Below, in pieces: positions 43,082 to 55,054 of a DNA stretch of 64,000 nucleotides. Position 1 is the first letter of the stretch; each line of letters opens with the position of its first letter. The translations under genes and the position numbers were made by a program. The DNA lies in the NCBI GenBank assembly GCA_036186865.1, contig AP025053.1, forward strand, positions 35,084,477 to 35,148,476. The letters run 5' to 3'. The notes beneath the pieces were generated by a model that was given only the letters and a program-made list of their open reading frames with translations, ran no database searches and had not been told where the DNA came from. The stretch comes from Eustoma russellianum (lineage: Eukaryota; Streptophyta; Magnoliopsida; Gentianales; Gentianaceae).

Positions 43082-45256
43082 AAACCCAAAATATCCATTC
43101 ATTTACCAAGATGGTAAAACAATAACCAGAAGAAATTCATCCCCCTTCACTTCATAAAATTTAGCTCTTTTATCTTCAGAATATCATTCAATGTTTAAAT
43201 GCCAACAGCTGCAGATCATGATCAGACAGAAAACTTATCCTTCTCAATCACCACTTAATTTTCTTCCTCCCCCTCTTTCGACGTCCTCAAGAAATCTCTC
43301 CAGACTTGCCTTTCTGTCAATATAGTGACCTCCCACAAATGCTCATTACTCTTTCATAATTCCTGAGAAATCGAAAATCTTTCCATGCATTTAACATGTC
43401 TTGCAATTTGCTTTCCTTTAGGTAAGGATAGGCATATCAAGATATTTTCACCTTCAATTCAAAGCGGCACAAGCTACAACAAATTTCACCTTGACAAGTA
43501 CATAACAATTTCCTGGATCAACAGTTCATAGATGTCGACAAACCAACACTAGCAGAAACATCAGGAGTACCCACATCACATGTAGGTCTTTCAAAATATC
43601 ATATGGTGGATACTCCAAGTTAATGCTTAAGAAGTATCAGCTTCATTGCACATCAAGATGCAATTACAGACCAACATCTGGCCAAAATTGTCTAATATCT
43701 TACAACCAAGCTCTTCAAACATCCACTTATTGTTACTATGCCGCTTTGGCATAATCCTGAAATAAGAACTCTACCCTTTAAATAACCACTGATCATATTC
43801 ATCCAGTTCCTTTGAGACTGTCAAACAATTCATGGAGCTCCTTTGCCTGATGTACAGCGGACTGATATCCCATCTTACTGATCAAGCATTTCTGATATCC
43901 TAACCCATAGAAAATCTTGCCAAATTTTCTGAAGTTCTTTTGGGATCTGATCTATGAGTAAGACTCTATCTAGAATTCACTAAACCATCATGCATTATCA
44001 TCAAAAGATTTCGAGCAAGAATCTGTCCAGACATCCTTGATAGAGTCAAAACTTCGTCTTGTTAGTTGATACAAGGCCCGTAGACAAGTCTAACGCCTAT
44101 ATCGTTCCTTTACCATGCCTTCTCCTTTTATGTTAGCTCCACTATCACCAGTTGAAGAATGAGCCAGATCTAGATGTCGTTGATCCAAATTTCTAGATGC
44201 TTAAAAGTGTGGAAATTTACACAAGAAAAAGGATAAGTATAGATAATCTGAAGTATTTTTTGCCCATAGCCAACCCTACAATAACTATTCCATCATGATA
44301 GGAAGTAACAAGCTAACATACACATCCCCGAATAATTGCATGCTAGAACTGAAGAAAATTCAGCAAGCTCTTCTGATCTCATTAACCATAAAGCTCATAT
44401 ATTAAAAGCCCTTTCACAGCTTACCAAATGGAAACCTGTTATAAAATGGTCCTTACTTGGATTCACATCCACGATATAAAGGATTACGTGAGAACCTCAG
44501 AAAGTAAACAATGTCAGAATTCACAGGCTTTCCTTTGCCCGGGGGGGGGGGGGGGGTTGTAAAGCTAGCGCAAACTTAGTTCATATGAAATTTTTTTATC
44601 CCTGATTCACCAAAGAGATCTCTCACACACGCTCTGAATCAACAATATAGCTCCACCATAGTAGATATCCAATTCCACGGGGGATTGATACAGCACGAGT
44701 CAAGAAAACATCATAGTTCAATTTTAAGAAAAATATAGATTACAGAGAGGAACTCCCCATCCTCCCCTCTTCATCCTCTCCCCTGCCCTAGCATAAGCAA
44801 ATATCCAGCTAAAAATCATCAAAGATAACATTTGAAACCACTTAGAAGGAGTTTCCGCCTTTCATATAAAAAAAAGATGGAAATTCCAATATACATATTT
44901 AATTAAGAATAAAGAAGGATATAAAAATCTCTGTGGCGTCAAAAACAAGTAAAATTTACAAACAGCTTACAGATCTAATCAGCCTCAGTCTCACGCAATG
45001 TCATCATAAATAATCAAAAGAGTGTACCTTTCCTCGTGATACCGAGAAAACCCTATCATGATCCAATCATCTCAGACTAAAGGGTTTCAGAAAAACGCTT
45101 CCTTATTCTTTTTTTTTTCTTTTTGCCAGAAAATAAAAAGCTGAATCATATCAACCCATAATTCTAATTTGAGAATCTCGAACGAATATATATGTAATTT
45201 CCTGTTTGTGTCGAACGATATAGAATAGAACGACAGATTAGCAATGAAAATTTTAC
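41617..45256 (-). other. Long first intron of the FLX-like gene (5' UTR intron)
   Basis: Donor CAAAG|GTAAAA at 45257/45256 and acceptor CTCTTTAG| just before 41616. About 3.6 kb with no inserted gene recognised. It contains an (AC)n microsatellite at about 43051-43077 and a run of 16 G at 44541-44556. Large leader introns often carry enhancing signals; that is only a possibility here. Extra untranslated exons inside it cannot be excluded. Confidence 0.6.
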
Positions 45257-45345
45257 CTTTGATCTTGAACAAGTTCTAGGGCTTCAGTAGAATGCCGTCG
45301 ACGATAATATTCTTCAGGAAGGGAATTTGCTGATGAGTTCTCCCA
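45257..45345 (-). other. 5' UTR exon of the FLX-like gene
   Basis: Minus-strand sequence gaagccctagaacttgttca followed by agatcaaag|gtaaaa has a clean donor and a typical plant leader (ccctag). The transcription start is estimated near 45.3-45.4 kb. Confidence 0.55.
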
Positions 45346-45579
45346 AAATTAGAACGATTCACATTATAAGACTTTTCTTTTGGGCTTATAGGAATAGGAA
45401 AAGACTGATAGGACCCTAAGTTTAAGATCCAATGATTTGCCATAGATAAGCCCAATTAATGACTTCAGCTGGACCGGGATCATTTTCCTTTATGCGTATT
45501 CATCACCTTTTCCAAAAAAAGCAAAAAAAAGTTGCATATTCATAAAACCAGGAATAAATACATACAATGTGGTGTAGCA

Positions 45580-45715
45580 TAGTTGGGGTCTCACTGCAAG
45601 CAAACTTTCTATCATTTGGGATAGAAGTATTGTTTGTTTAACTCTCACCCTTTCTAGACCCTAGCGATAGCTTTTGCTGTCGTTGATATATACTGGATAT
45701 ATGTTGTTGTAATAG
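45580..45715 (+). repeat. SINE family C
   Basis: Full order of the family: tctcactgcaagcaaacttt, ctatcatttgggatagaagt, taactctcaccctttctaga, ccctagcgatagcttttgct, tatatactggatatatgttg and tail. Confidence 0.65.
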
Positions 45716-45894
45716 GTATAACATCAAATTACTATAATAAACCATTATATCCACTATCATACATGAAAATAAAGACAATAGAATTATGCACTTATAAGTC
45801 ACATGATTGGATTCGGAAAACTTGGGCTTTCAATTAAACCATTTAAGAATAAAAACCGGGAAAACCTGATTTGATCATTTGTTGTTAATGCAGC

Positions 45895-46032
45895 TTGACC
45901 CATTATTATGTATCATCGGAAAACAACCTCGGTGTGTTTCTAACATATGGTTATGGTTGCGTATATCTGACTTGTACCATGTTCTAGGTGGGTGTCTCTA
46001 AGACAATAAGGTAATGTTGTTGTTGTTGCATG
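45895..46032 (+). repeat. SINE-like family D, 3' part
   Basis: Reads cattattatgtatcatcgga, aaacaacctcggtgtgtttc, atggttatggttgcgtatat, aataaggtaatgttgttgtt, ending in a TTG tail. Confidence 0.6.
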
Positions 46033-47060
46033 TAAAAACAAAATATTCCAAACAGTCCAACGTGGAGATGCCTTGCCCATGTACTTTCTACTTCGCCTGC
46101 TAGTTGTAATGTCACCCCAACGTTAGTAGATGCTACTAACCTCTGGTCTTCTTCTCCAAAAAGCATATTGTTCCGTTCGTGCCAAATGGAATTCATAGCC
46201 TCCGGGAAGTTAAACTTCCACCCAATATCTGTCCGAGCCAAAACCGGATTCCATTGCAAATTCCAACCCTTCCGACCCTTTTGTTAAAAGCTAAGTACCC
46301 CCCAACACACCCCTCCCCAAACATTTGATGATGTCTGTAGGCAACCCATATCTTGCTCTACATATTTCCACCTATAGACATTGTGCTCATGTTAACATCC
46401 TCCACTGCAACTTGGCCCAAAAAAAAAAAGCTTGATTCATCCATTCAAGATTTTTGAATCCAAGTCCTCCATTTTTTCCCTTATGGTGCAAAATTTCCCA
46501 AGCCACTGTGTGTAATCCTTCAAAAGAAGCTTTGGTTCAACTTATCAGTTCAGCCAACACTGGCACTGTGTGTAATCCTTAAGCGAGTCACCCTCATCTA
46601 GCCTCCCCACCCACCCTTGTTGCCACGTGTCGCGTGATGACGCGTAGGATGATGGGAAAGTGGGCGAGGAGATCATCCCAATTTTGTCATGTGCATGGCG
46701 ACATTGGTATAGTGAAAGTCACTGATTGTACCTTTTTAGCTGCTTTAGACAGGATCTTACATTTCCAGCTGGATAATTTTGCTTTCACTTTGTCATCTAC
46801 AAAACCAAATGTACCTTTCTTTGATCCCCAAATATATTCTCAGATCTTTAGTTATGGCGAATCCCAGTTTATTTCTAGTTTTTTGCTGCCGCCAGTCTTG
46901 ACAGATTTTTTGACACCATGACCTTTGACTTCGATTCATTGAATTCATGCCTTAAGTCTGTACAAAAGTTTGTCAAACTCTCTAGCATTACCTCTGCATG
47001 GTCTTATGTTGCCTCCCCAAACGATAACAGATCAAGAACTATCTTGCCATTCACACGTAA
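46033..47060 (-). pseudogene. L1-type LINE reverse transcriptase pseudogene
   Basis: Reading the minus strand from 47.06 kb: ESLTNFCTDLRHEFN, NESKSKVMVSKN, then FVDDKVKAKLSSWKCKILSKA near 46.75 kb (cf. the WKxKxLSxAGR motif of plant LINE RTs), then GKNGGLGFKNLEWMNQAFFF near 46.45 kb (cf. KKEGGLGF) and EAMNSIWHERNNMLFGEEDQ near 46.15 kb (region after zf-RVT). The pieces are in the right order but in different frames with several stops, and a partial CACGTG MITE interrupts them at about 46.58-46.68 kb. It is dead. Confidence 0.75.
46575..46685. mobile_element. CACGTG hairpin MITE, partial copy 6
   Basis: One arm only: caccctcatctagcctcccc, cttgttgccacgtgtcgcgt, gtgggcgaggagatcatccc. The left arm is lost. 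Just left of it, actgtgtgtaatcctt occurs twice (about 46505 and 46566), suggesting a local duplication with the insertion or deletion. Confidence 0.6.
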
Positions 47061-47715
47061 ATGCACGCACGATAAAATTTAGTTGTCGCGAACCGATTCG
47101 ACTTATTTGCACCCTTACACTAAATCTATTGTGATATTTGTTTTAGTAGTTGAGATATATTAGAATAACTATTAGTTGAGATATTTTAGGCTAACTAGTT
47201 TGTGGATAATAGATTCTTGTAGATGTGATTTTCCCTTGATTGTAGAGGTTGTTGTAACTTGAGTTGTATATGTACACTCCAACTCTGAATACTGAATATA
47301 TCGAATATATCAAAAACATATTTCTTCAAAATCTAGGGTCCCACCTCTGAAGCAGAACTCAAAAAAAGGAAATCCATACATAGTGGGCTAAAAATATAAA
47401 GAGATTCCTTTTAGTTTAACCCTTGTTACCATTAATTAGTCTGCAATATATTTATCCCCGAGACAAACTATAGCTAATACCAACAGGATTTTGAAGGGTA
47501 TGACTCGAGATGCAATGCTACCAAATTTCAAGAATAACTGTGCACCCATTCTTGAGTTTGGTTCTTGCCGCAAAATACAATCTTTAGAGAACAGATTCTT
47601 GATCTGTTGGCTACCAAAACATAGATTTCTCTAGCTATGCTCACTTTATAATTCGACCAACAAGCTCTTCTCTCACGCGACAGCACCGTCATCTATATGG
47701 TCTCGCCATTGAAGT
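47061..47715. other. Intergenic and 3' UTR of the DUF1218 gene
   Basis: The part near 47.4-47.7 kb is probably the 3' UTR of the minus-strand gene. The AT-rich part at 47.11-47.32 kb (gttgtaacttgagttgtata, tgaatatatcgaatatatc) resembles an LTR 3' end, but no partner was found. Confidence 0.35.
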
Positions 47716-49772
47716 CTATGCATACCCAGCCATCCCGACACTTGAACTAGAGCGATTTGCTTTGAATGTTGGTTGGCTAGTTGCCTTGGTGAAGTACATG
47801 TAGAAGTATACGTTAAGAATCATCGTTACAACCACAAAGACTGCCCCAGCGATGAAAATCCCCTTCCTTAGTGTCTCGCAAGAAAAATTCTCAGCCAGTA
47901 CGACATGCCGGTACTCAGTGTGATACGCGTTTTTCCTTGCACCTGCTATTAGACATGCTTCAGCAACCACAAATGCCATCCTGCAAGGGAATGTATCATC
48001 AAAGCACTCGAACTTAACACAAGAAACTTGTAGAAGAGACCTCATTTGTGCTGATAAATGTTATTCAGGCAGATAAACTGTGATCTGTGGGAACTTAATC
48101 ATCTAAAGGTGAAAGGACATACACAGGGAATAGCATTCTTACCATGAAGAGGCAAAATAGATGATCGTCCAAGCACGATTGCTTCCAGGTACCAAAGGCC
48201 TTCCAAAGCACATGCACTTTGTTACCCCCATAAGTAATGACTCACTGGAAAGAAGGAACAAGAAAGCACCCACGCCATATCCAGTTGCAACATCAGAGCT
48301 ATAGGCACAGTAAGTGCGATTTGTAACTTCGTCCTTGATATACGTTCCCTGCCATGCAGATCACTTTTATCAGAACCAAATCAGTATTAATGACTGGTTC
48401 ATAACTACCAAATCTCCAAGACAGTCAATGAGGATGTGATATCAGTACTCAATCAACTCTTAGTAAGCTGCTCACTACAAACTTGCAAATGTTATTTACA
48501 CATTGGGCTGAGATTATCTAAGACATGGTATGATCCTCCTCAACAACGAAGAAGCTCATTAAATATAAAGAGCAGCAGTGTCTCAAACTTTAACTTGGTT
48601 GGCTTTCAAATTCGACCAAATTCCTCGGCCAAGAAGTTCAATACACGAAGAACTTGAGCTGTTTCGATCCCCGATAATAAGGTTTACTTCTATCAACATA
48701 GACACTGCGAGTTGCATATTCTTTCCCTTAAGAGGTATGCTTGATTAAGTCACATGCTAAATGAATATGCTCCATGCCCATAAAGAGAACAATCAGCAAA
48801 AAAAGACAACTAGGATTCGGTTCACGATTAGAAATATGGACCATTAAGCAATGGAAAAAGTTCAAAGCACAAGTACCAAGTTTATTGCCAAACTTCTTAC
48901 CACATTGCATAGAAGTTTGAAAGGGTAGGATATAGATGCCAGGTCACTTAACTGTAATGTTAGACTCACTAAAGTTATGAATCACCAAGTTTTCAGGACA
49001 ATCAATGCACTACTTGTCCACATTTTCTTATCTGTTATGGTACAAACGAAAAAGGTCGCCGTCTTTGGACCAAATAAAGTCATCTTATTAGCAGGAGAAC
49101 AGTGTGGAAATCACACACAGCAAGAACAACCACCAAAAATAAAAAAATAAAAATAAAAACTATAATTGAGACCATGCCCTCATCATGATCCATCAGTGTC
49201 AAGTTAAGGATAAATGAGTCATTTCTCTCAATTCAGGCTCCGGTTTAGCTTTTTATATCAACAATGACAAAGTTTTGACTGGTTCCAGTAGTCATATTAT
49301 CATTGATGAATCACTATCCATATAGCCGACCCCACAAAATGGAAAAAGGCTTAAATGTTGTTGTAGTCACTATTCATGGGTACTATCTTGGAACTTTCAG
49401 CCCATTTGAACACCTTTCAATTTTCAGCCCATTTGCGGTCTTTAGAAACAAACACAGAACTTGATCTAATAAATCTTGGATAGCTTTTTAAACAAGAGAC
49501 TGCATACAGGGAAAGCTGATATGTCTCATTCGGAAAAAAATTAGAGAAGGCCTTTATAAGTAGCCTGTATATCATTCCCTTTCATATAGCAGAATCACAT
49601 GAGAAGCCTCTCAACCACAAATTCAAATGAGGGAATTCTCAAGCCAAATTTAAGTGCACAGTAATCTTGAATTCCACATCCACTCCTAATTAAACTCAAA
49701 GAAATATAGTACTTAGCATCTGATGGACTTACCAAACCAATTAATCTCAAATTGAAGCATAAATGAGACTTA

Positions 49773-49805
<33 letters not shown>

Positions 49806-49815
49806 NNNNNNNNNN

Positions 49816-49854
<39 letters not shown>

Positions 49855-50910
49855 ATAGATGAGATTCAGCATACGGCCATAGCTCATAGAACAATGTGAA
49901 CAAAGAGATACACAGATATCAAAGCAAAATGTAAATCATGAAGGAGATAAGTTAGACAGAACTATACAAGAATCCGCCAGCAAAAGCTAGTAAGTGGAAA
50001 GCACAGACAGTAGACTCAGTACACGAGTACAAAGGTGCCGATCAGAAATAAGTAATCATTAAAAAAAGCCAGAGATATTGAAGGATGCGCATGTTTAAGA
50101 CTCTTCTTCAGCTTGTAGTGTACCCCGGATATCCCTGAGCTGTGGATGTGATAAGTTAAGTTACAAAATACGATTTTTGATGCACTGGCTGCAATACTAA
50201 TATAAATTCGACTGGAACCCAAATCAGGCAGGGGTTGAATCCTGAACCTGGAAAGGATAGACCCCAGGGGCTCAACTTTAGCCTTTCAAGTAAGAATTTC
50301 AGCTCATTGAGCATTTTCACCATCTATGTTGCTGAATGTTAATGTTAAAATTGTTACTTGTATGAGCAGTCTGTTGTTAAGAAAAAAAAAAGGGTGGTTA
50401 CTTGAGGATTATATTCACAGGTTACTGTGTCAATACATTCCTCAACTTCATCAGTACTGCCGAGGTGGAAAAATCCCTTCTTGGGATTCACGCGTTGCTC
50501 TCTAATTAACACTTTGGGGGAAGAATCCCCAGAAAAGAAAAATTATAGGGAAATATCTCCGCCTTGTCCTTTTAACTTCACAGACTAACAGTACATAAAC
50601 CATGCCAAAAATCAAATAAGTAAGCTAAATTTGCCCCAGAACTAACATAAAATGGACAATCTTTTCCCTAAAAGATTAGATCTTCAACAATTCACTCAAA
50701 TAATTAGTATCCAAGCACAAAAACAAGCATTCCAACAAAACAGATTGACCAAGCCCACTTCAATATCACTTCAAGAACAGCAAAAGAAAAGCAAACAGAG
50801 AGTAATTTTACTCTGCTCCGGCGGCGTTCTGCAGCAATGGCGAATCCGAAAGCAGTCAAGCTCAAGATTATCACAAGCAAATGGACTAAAGAAGAGCCCT
50901 TTCCCTCCAT
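47716..50910 (-). CDS. DUF1218 four-TM membrane protein
   Basis: Three minus-strand exons, 50812-50910, 48143-48348 and 47716-47980, join in frame (AERRRSR|GTYIKDE and FASS|W|MAFVV) to give 189 residues. Four hydrophobic segments are visible: about 8-28, 54-75 (GYGVGAFLFLLSSESLLMGV), 92-115 (WTIIYFASSWMAFVVAEACL) and 142-165 (FIAGAVFVVVTMILNVYFYM). Conserved cysteines (TYCAYSSDVATGYG; TKCMCFGRP; NFSCETLRKG) and AGARKNAYHTEYR are diagnostic of the plant DUF1218 family; some members (MWL proteins) affect lignin and cell walls, but this subgroup has no assigned role. The first intron is 2.46 kb and contains a poly-A tract with a 10-N gap. The start is the first ATG of exon 1, directly before a TM segment. 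Confidence 0.9.
49773..49850. repeat. Poly-A tract with 10-N assembly gap (49806-49815)
   Basis: 33 A, then 10 N, then 35 A, within intron 1 of the DUF1218 gene. The flanks agcataaatgagactt and agcatagatgagattc are 14/16 identical. The frame reported across it is an artefact of poly-A read as poly-F. Confidence 0.95.
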
Positions 50911-51472
50911 TCCTTGCCAGCCCTTTCTATTTCTAGCCCCCTTTTTTCAGAGATTTGTGGGCAAACAAAGACTATGAAATCTGAGCCTATTGCCAGTGGA
51001 AAAACAGAGAGTGTAGTATGGACTTAGAAGCAATAATTAGCTGCTGGGGTGTTATATTTTTGTCTGGTACACAGAATAAAGAATGGGAAAAGTTTTGAGA
51101 TTTATTAGATGAAGGAATCTGGTTCTCACGCGACTTCAAAAGTTGTCTTTACAACACGCAAGGGTTGCAAATGGCTGGGCATTAGGCACCGGTTTGACAA
51201 TCGCCTTTAACAAAGTTACAACGGCTGACAGATATCGGGCTAGAATTGAGGAGTTCAAGTGTTTTAATAGACAAGTTTTGATTTGCCAATCCGATTTTAA
51301 AATTTTGATTGGTCTATTTTAACAGGTAAAGAAAAATCGGTTTTAGAAGATTGTTTAGTCGGGAAGTATAAGTTTTTGTTATCACGTCATATACTCGTGT
51401 AACACTTAAAAAAATTTAGACTCAAACTTAGTAAAAAGATCTAAGAAAGTGTAAGTTTGACAGAGGTTTGGC
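50911..51472. other. Upstream region of the DUF1218 gene
   Basis: Presumed leader and promoter of the minus-strand gene, from 50911 rightwards. No TATA box stands out. The frame 50652-50936 (+) is the shadow of exon 1. Confidence 0.4.
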
Positions 51473-52693
51473 TTATATGACGTCCATTAATTGCAATATG
51501 CAACAGATGTGCTGCCATAAATTGATCCCTCGGAGTAAAAGCTGAAATCCCTCAATCCAGAGGTCTCCCCAAGAAACATGTGTGGAGATCAAGTTCCTAC
51601 GCATGGCAGGAACATGCAACACATTGCTTAACTCCAGTTTCTTCCCAGATGTCAACTTGAGAAGCACCTTACCCTTTCCGAGGACTTGAGTACTATGTGC
51701 ATCTCCCAAGAAGACTAGTTCGTCACTGTTTATTTCCTTGTATTCAGAAAATAAGTCTTTACTGGTAGCAATGTGTCTGGTAGCACCCGTGTCTACCACC
51801 CATTCCGTAGTGCCACCAACAAGGTTTACCTCTGTTAAGACGACTGCTGCGGTGATGTCGTCTGCCGCTCCTTTGGCCTCCACAAGGTTCGCCTGGTTGC
51901 TTGGTTGACCCTTCCGTTTCCTGCAGTTTACTGCTCGGTGTCCTGGTTTCCCGCACACCCAGCATACTCCTTTCATCTTGTTTTGGCCCTGCACAGCAAC
52001 TTTCTTACCTTTTCCTCCACTGTTGTTTCCGCCATTAATGTTGTTGTTGTGGAATCTGGGCTTCTTTGCTGCATGCTCCACAACATTGGCTTTGACGCCT
52101 TCCTCCCGGTGAGATTCATCTTCCAACCGGTTGTTCTCTTCGATGCGTATATGTTTGATTACGGCATCTAGAGACAACTTTGCATCGTCGTGCTTTCCTC
52201 TCTTCTTGTATTTACTCCAAGAAGGAGGAAGATTCTCCAACAACGCCGCCGCCTGGAATGTCTCATCGATCTTTATTCCTTCATGTTCCAGATTATCCAC
52301 CAGTTGCTGGAATTGATGGATTTGATCATTTATTGGAGAATGATCAACCATCTGGAACTTCAAGAATTCACTCACCACATACTTGCGTTTGCCCACATCT
52401 TCAGCACCATATTTGTTCTCCAATGCTGACCAAATCTCTTTTGCAGATGTGAATTTAACATAAATGTCAAACAGAGAGTTGACCAAGAAATGTAGAATGT
52501 GGCCTCTGCAAGTAGTGTTGTCTGCATCGTATTTCTTTGCTTCAGTTTCATCACTGGGCTTATCCATCTTGAGTACATATGAAACTGAAAGCATTTCCAA
52601 GAAGAACAGCGCTTTTGCTGCCCATCTCTTGTAAAACTTGCCGTCAAACGGCTCTATCTTAGACATATCCGGCAAAGCTTGCTTGGATGCCAT
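51473..52693 (-). pseudogene. Ty1/copia gag-protease fragment, truncated
   Basis: The minus-strand frame from MASKQALPDMSKIEPFDGK reads a UBN2-type gag (YKRWAAKALFFLEML, WSALENKYGAEDVGKRKYVV, NLPPSWSKYKK), a CCHC zinc knuckle CWVCGKPGHRAVNC, and the protease motif WVVDTGATRHI followed by VLHVPAMRRNLIS. After NLIS the sequence no longer resembles copia pol and stops at 51473; integrase, RT and RNase H are absent. The frame up to that point is intact, so the truncation may be recent. An ATG at 52729 would add 12 residues, but it lies in the LTR; MASK at 52693 is the family-like start. Confidence 0.85.
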
Positions 52694-52711
52694 TGTAAAT
52701 TGCTTTAAGAT

Positions 52712-53476
52712 TGTTAGGAAATACAGCAAACAAGCAAGAAAATGTAATCAAACAAAGCCGAGACGAGTCTCAAGATGACTCTGTCCTTAAAACAATTTAG
52801 TCTCTACCAATGAGCAAGGTAGACAACAAGACTAATGCTTCCCAAGATATAACGACTGTCTTCTTTTCCTTTGCACTAGGAGAAGAAGAATGAACTTGAT
52901 TTAGAAGAGAAAGATAAAGGAGAAAGATAGAAGAAGAATGCTGAAATTTCTATAGATTTTTACAAGAATGTTGTATATGTTGAAGATAGCAAGATCACAT
53001 ATATATAGATCTTGGATTGTGTTAAAAACCATGTTTGAAAGTCATTTCAGCAGTTTTTCTATCAGTTATGACAGTTGTTTACCGTTCATAGGTGAAGGGA
53101 GATGATCCTTGGATCAAAAGTTGCAACCCAAAATGAAAGGTTCTGTCCGCTGGCACGTCGAACCCTCACGTCGATCGATCGACGTACGTCGATCTCTCAT
53201 TGAGAGATCGACGTGCCTCAGATCCACGTCGAACCCTCACGTCGATCTCTCACGTCGAACCCTCATTGAGAGATCGACGTCCTCAGATCAACGTAGATCT
53301 CTCACGTCGATCTCTCAATGAGAGATCGACGTCCTCTGATCAACGTGGAACTCTCACGTCGATCTCTCAATGAGAGATCGACGTCCTCTGATCAACATGG
53401 AACTCTCACGTCGATTGATCGACGTACGTTTATCGATCCACGTGAGAGTTCCACGTCCGACTGAAAGTTCCTAACA
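52712..53476 (-). mobile_element. 5' LTR (765 bp) of the truncated copia element
   Basis: The plus-strand ends tgttaggaa (52712-52720) and ttcctaaca (53468-53476) form the perfect TG...CA-type inverted terminal pair. It lies upstream of the gag frame on the minus strand. Only 18 bp separate it from the gag ATG, and they show no TGG-type primer binding site, so the usual leader is missing. No second LTR is present at the other side. The right flank begins ttgcaacccaatc. Confidence 0.8.
53155..53457. repeat. Tandem array of short palindromes inside the copia LTR
   Basis: Units built from ACGTCGATCTCTCA/TGAGAGATCGACGT palindromes alternate with ctctgatcaacgtggaact. The most regular part (53295-53405) has a period of about 50 bp. 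Outer units use gtcgatcgatcgac. On RNA each would fold into a stem of 12-14 bp. It lies in the upstream (U3) half of the LTR. Confidence 0.85.
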
Positions 53477-53587
53477 TTGCAACCCAATCTCCCAAACAAC
53501 CTCATATACATTCTATATAAGTTTGGAGCACACGGAAAGGTACTTTAACGTACTTTTTCCAACACCCCCTGTATTTGTATTTTGCAG

Positions 53588-53738
53588 TTGCAGAAGAAGG
53601 TTACGCAAGAGATGGCAACTACCATGCCCTCCACGAGAAAAAGCAACCAAATCCTAGTTGTGAAGGATACTTATGTTCCAATGGAGAAGGGTGCCCAAAT
53701 GGCAGCAAATGTAGCGATATGGACTCCGAGCCCGATAG
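53588..53738 (+). other. Possible exon of a Cys-rich secreted-type peptide
   Basis: Flanked by TTTTGCAG and GATAG|GTAATC, the frame from 53590 reads AEEGYARDGNYHALHEKKQ, then NPSCEGYLCSNGEGCPNGSK and CSDMDSEPDR. Four cysteines lie in 16 residues. A possible continuation at about 55036 (after ccactag) would read NCKDGYTLT before running into a MITE remnant. I recognise no family and cannot find an upstream exon; the copia LTR ends just 110 bp upstream. Confidence 0.35.
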
Positions 53739-55050
53739 GTAATCTTTCCTTCCTCTAACACTTGTCAAATAAGCCAAGATCATGTTATAATACAAAGTTG
53801 AGTCAAGTCGATTATACACAGAATTCTATTGTTTAATCTTAGGTAGCTAATTTGTTTATGAAAAATAACTTAAATTAATACGAAGCTTGAGAATATTTTG
53901 TTTTATAAATGTTTAAATACAAGAACCTGTTATTCTCTCCTTGTTTTCATGTTTGGCAATTTTCCTAAATCATTAGTGTAAGTGTGTGTGAATGTAGGTG
54001 TGCGTATATGATATTTGTGTATGTCTGTGTGGTTGAGTTGTTTCTATTTTCTACCATTCTTATGTTATTTCCTTAGCTTGTACAACATATTTTTCGGTAT
54101 GCGAGGCTATATTTTAAAGAAAACAATGCCTAGTATGGAACTATGAATAATCTAAAGTAAAGAAAGCCACAACAAATTCGTCTGAAGAAAAAATACATCG
54201 TGTCAATGTCAAAGGACGGTAAAGCAGCAATTATTGCTATCACGAGTACATGTTCATAATACTCAAAGTTCTCGCCCCAGAGCATACTGGTACTCAGGAT
54301 TGGATTGGGACTGGGACATCACAACTACAAAGACCTAAATACAAACTATGACACGCGTAGTATAAAAGCGATACTGATTCAGTACTGATTTAGGTCATAG
54401 TATCCAACTCAATTAGATTACGAAGTTGTTGGCTTAATTTGTAGTTGACACCTTGTATGAATTGTCTGATAAAAAAAACTTAACAATTTAAGAGGATGCT
54501 AAGTTCTTAATTTACATTATCTATGAAACTCTTTAGGACTGAGATAATGAGAACCATCCAGGTGAGAGTATGTCATTTTGTAACTAAAAGAAATTCTGAA
54601 AAAAAAAATAAATCGTTATGTAAGAGCAGGAAATTGTATTAATGGCATGAACCAACCACAACAAGAAAGCGAAAGACATGTTACTACTACTAAGTTTTTC
54701 CAATTAACCAACCTACAATTTTCTTTTTTGTCTTAGAAAAGTAAAAGGTCTTGTCTGCCAAAATAATTTTTTTTTTTGAAAAAAAAAACTTCTTTTTCCC
54801 TTTTTCCTCACAACAAAGTAATTGTCAATGTACTTTTGCTAAAACAAATATATAACTACAACTTATCTCTCTCCAACTGTTATGCTATTCTCTTTTAAGT
54901 GTCTTATATCTGCGAACATTAAGAACATGATCACTATATCCTTGGTTTGCTGACTTGCTCGGGGTTTTGTTTTATTTAGCTATTATACCTAAAGGCATTT
55001 TGTTTTATAACTTTCAGGTAAAACACCACTAGAAATTGTAAAGATGGTTA
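53739..55050. other. Intergenic or intronic stretch, nothing firm
   Basis: AT-rich. At 54440-54570 a degraded SINE-A fragment (aatttaagaggatgctaagt, actctttaggactgagataa) may be present. No coding region is recognised. Confidence 0.35.
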
Positions 55051-55054
55051 TACG

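Noticed and set aside
49595..49903. 102-codon minus-strand frame with poly-Phe
   Set aside because: Artefact of poly-A and the N gap.
53155..53457. CRISPR-like array
   Set aside because: Units are palindromes with related spacers inside a plant LTR, with no unique spacers or cas genes.
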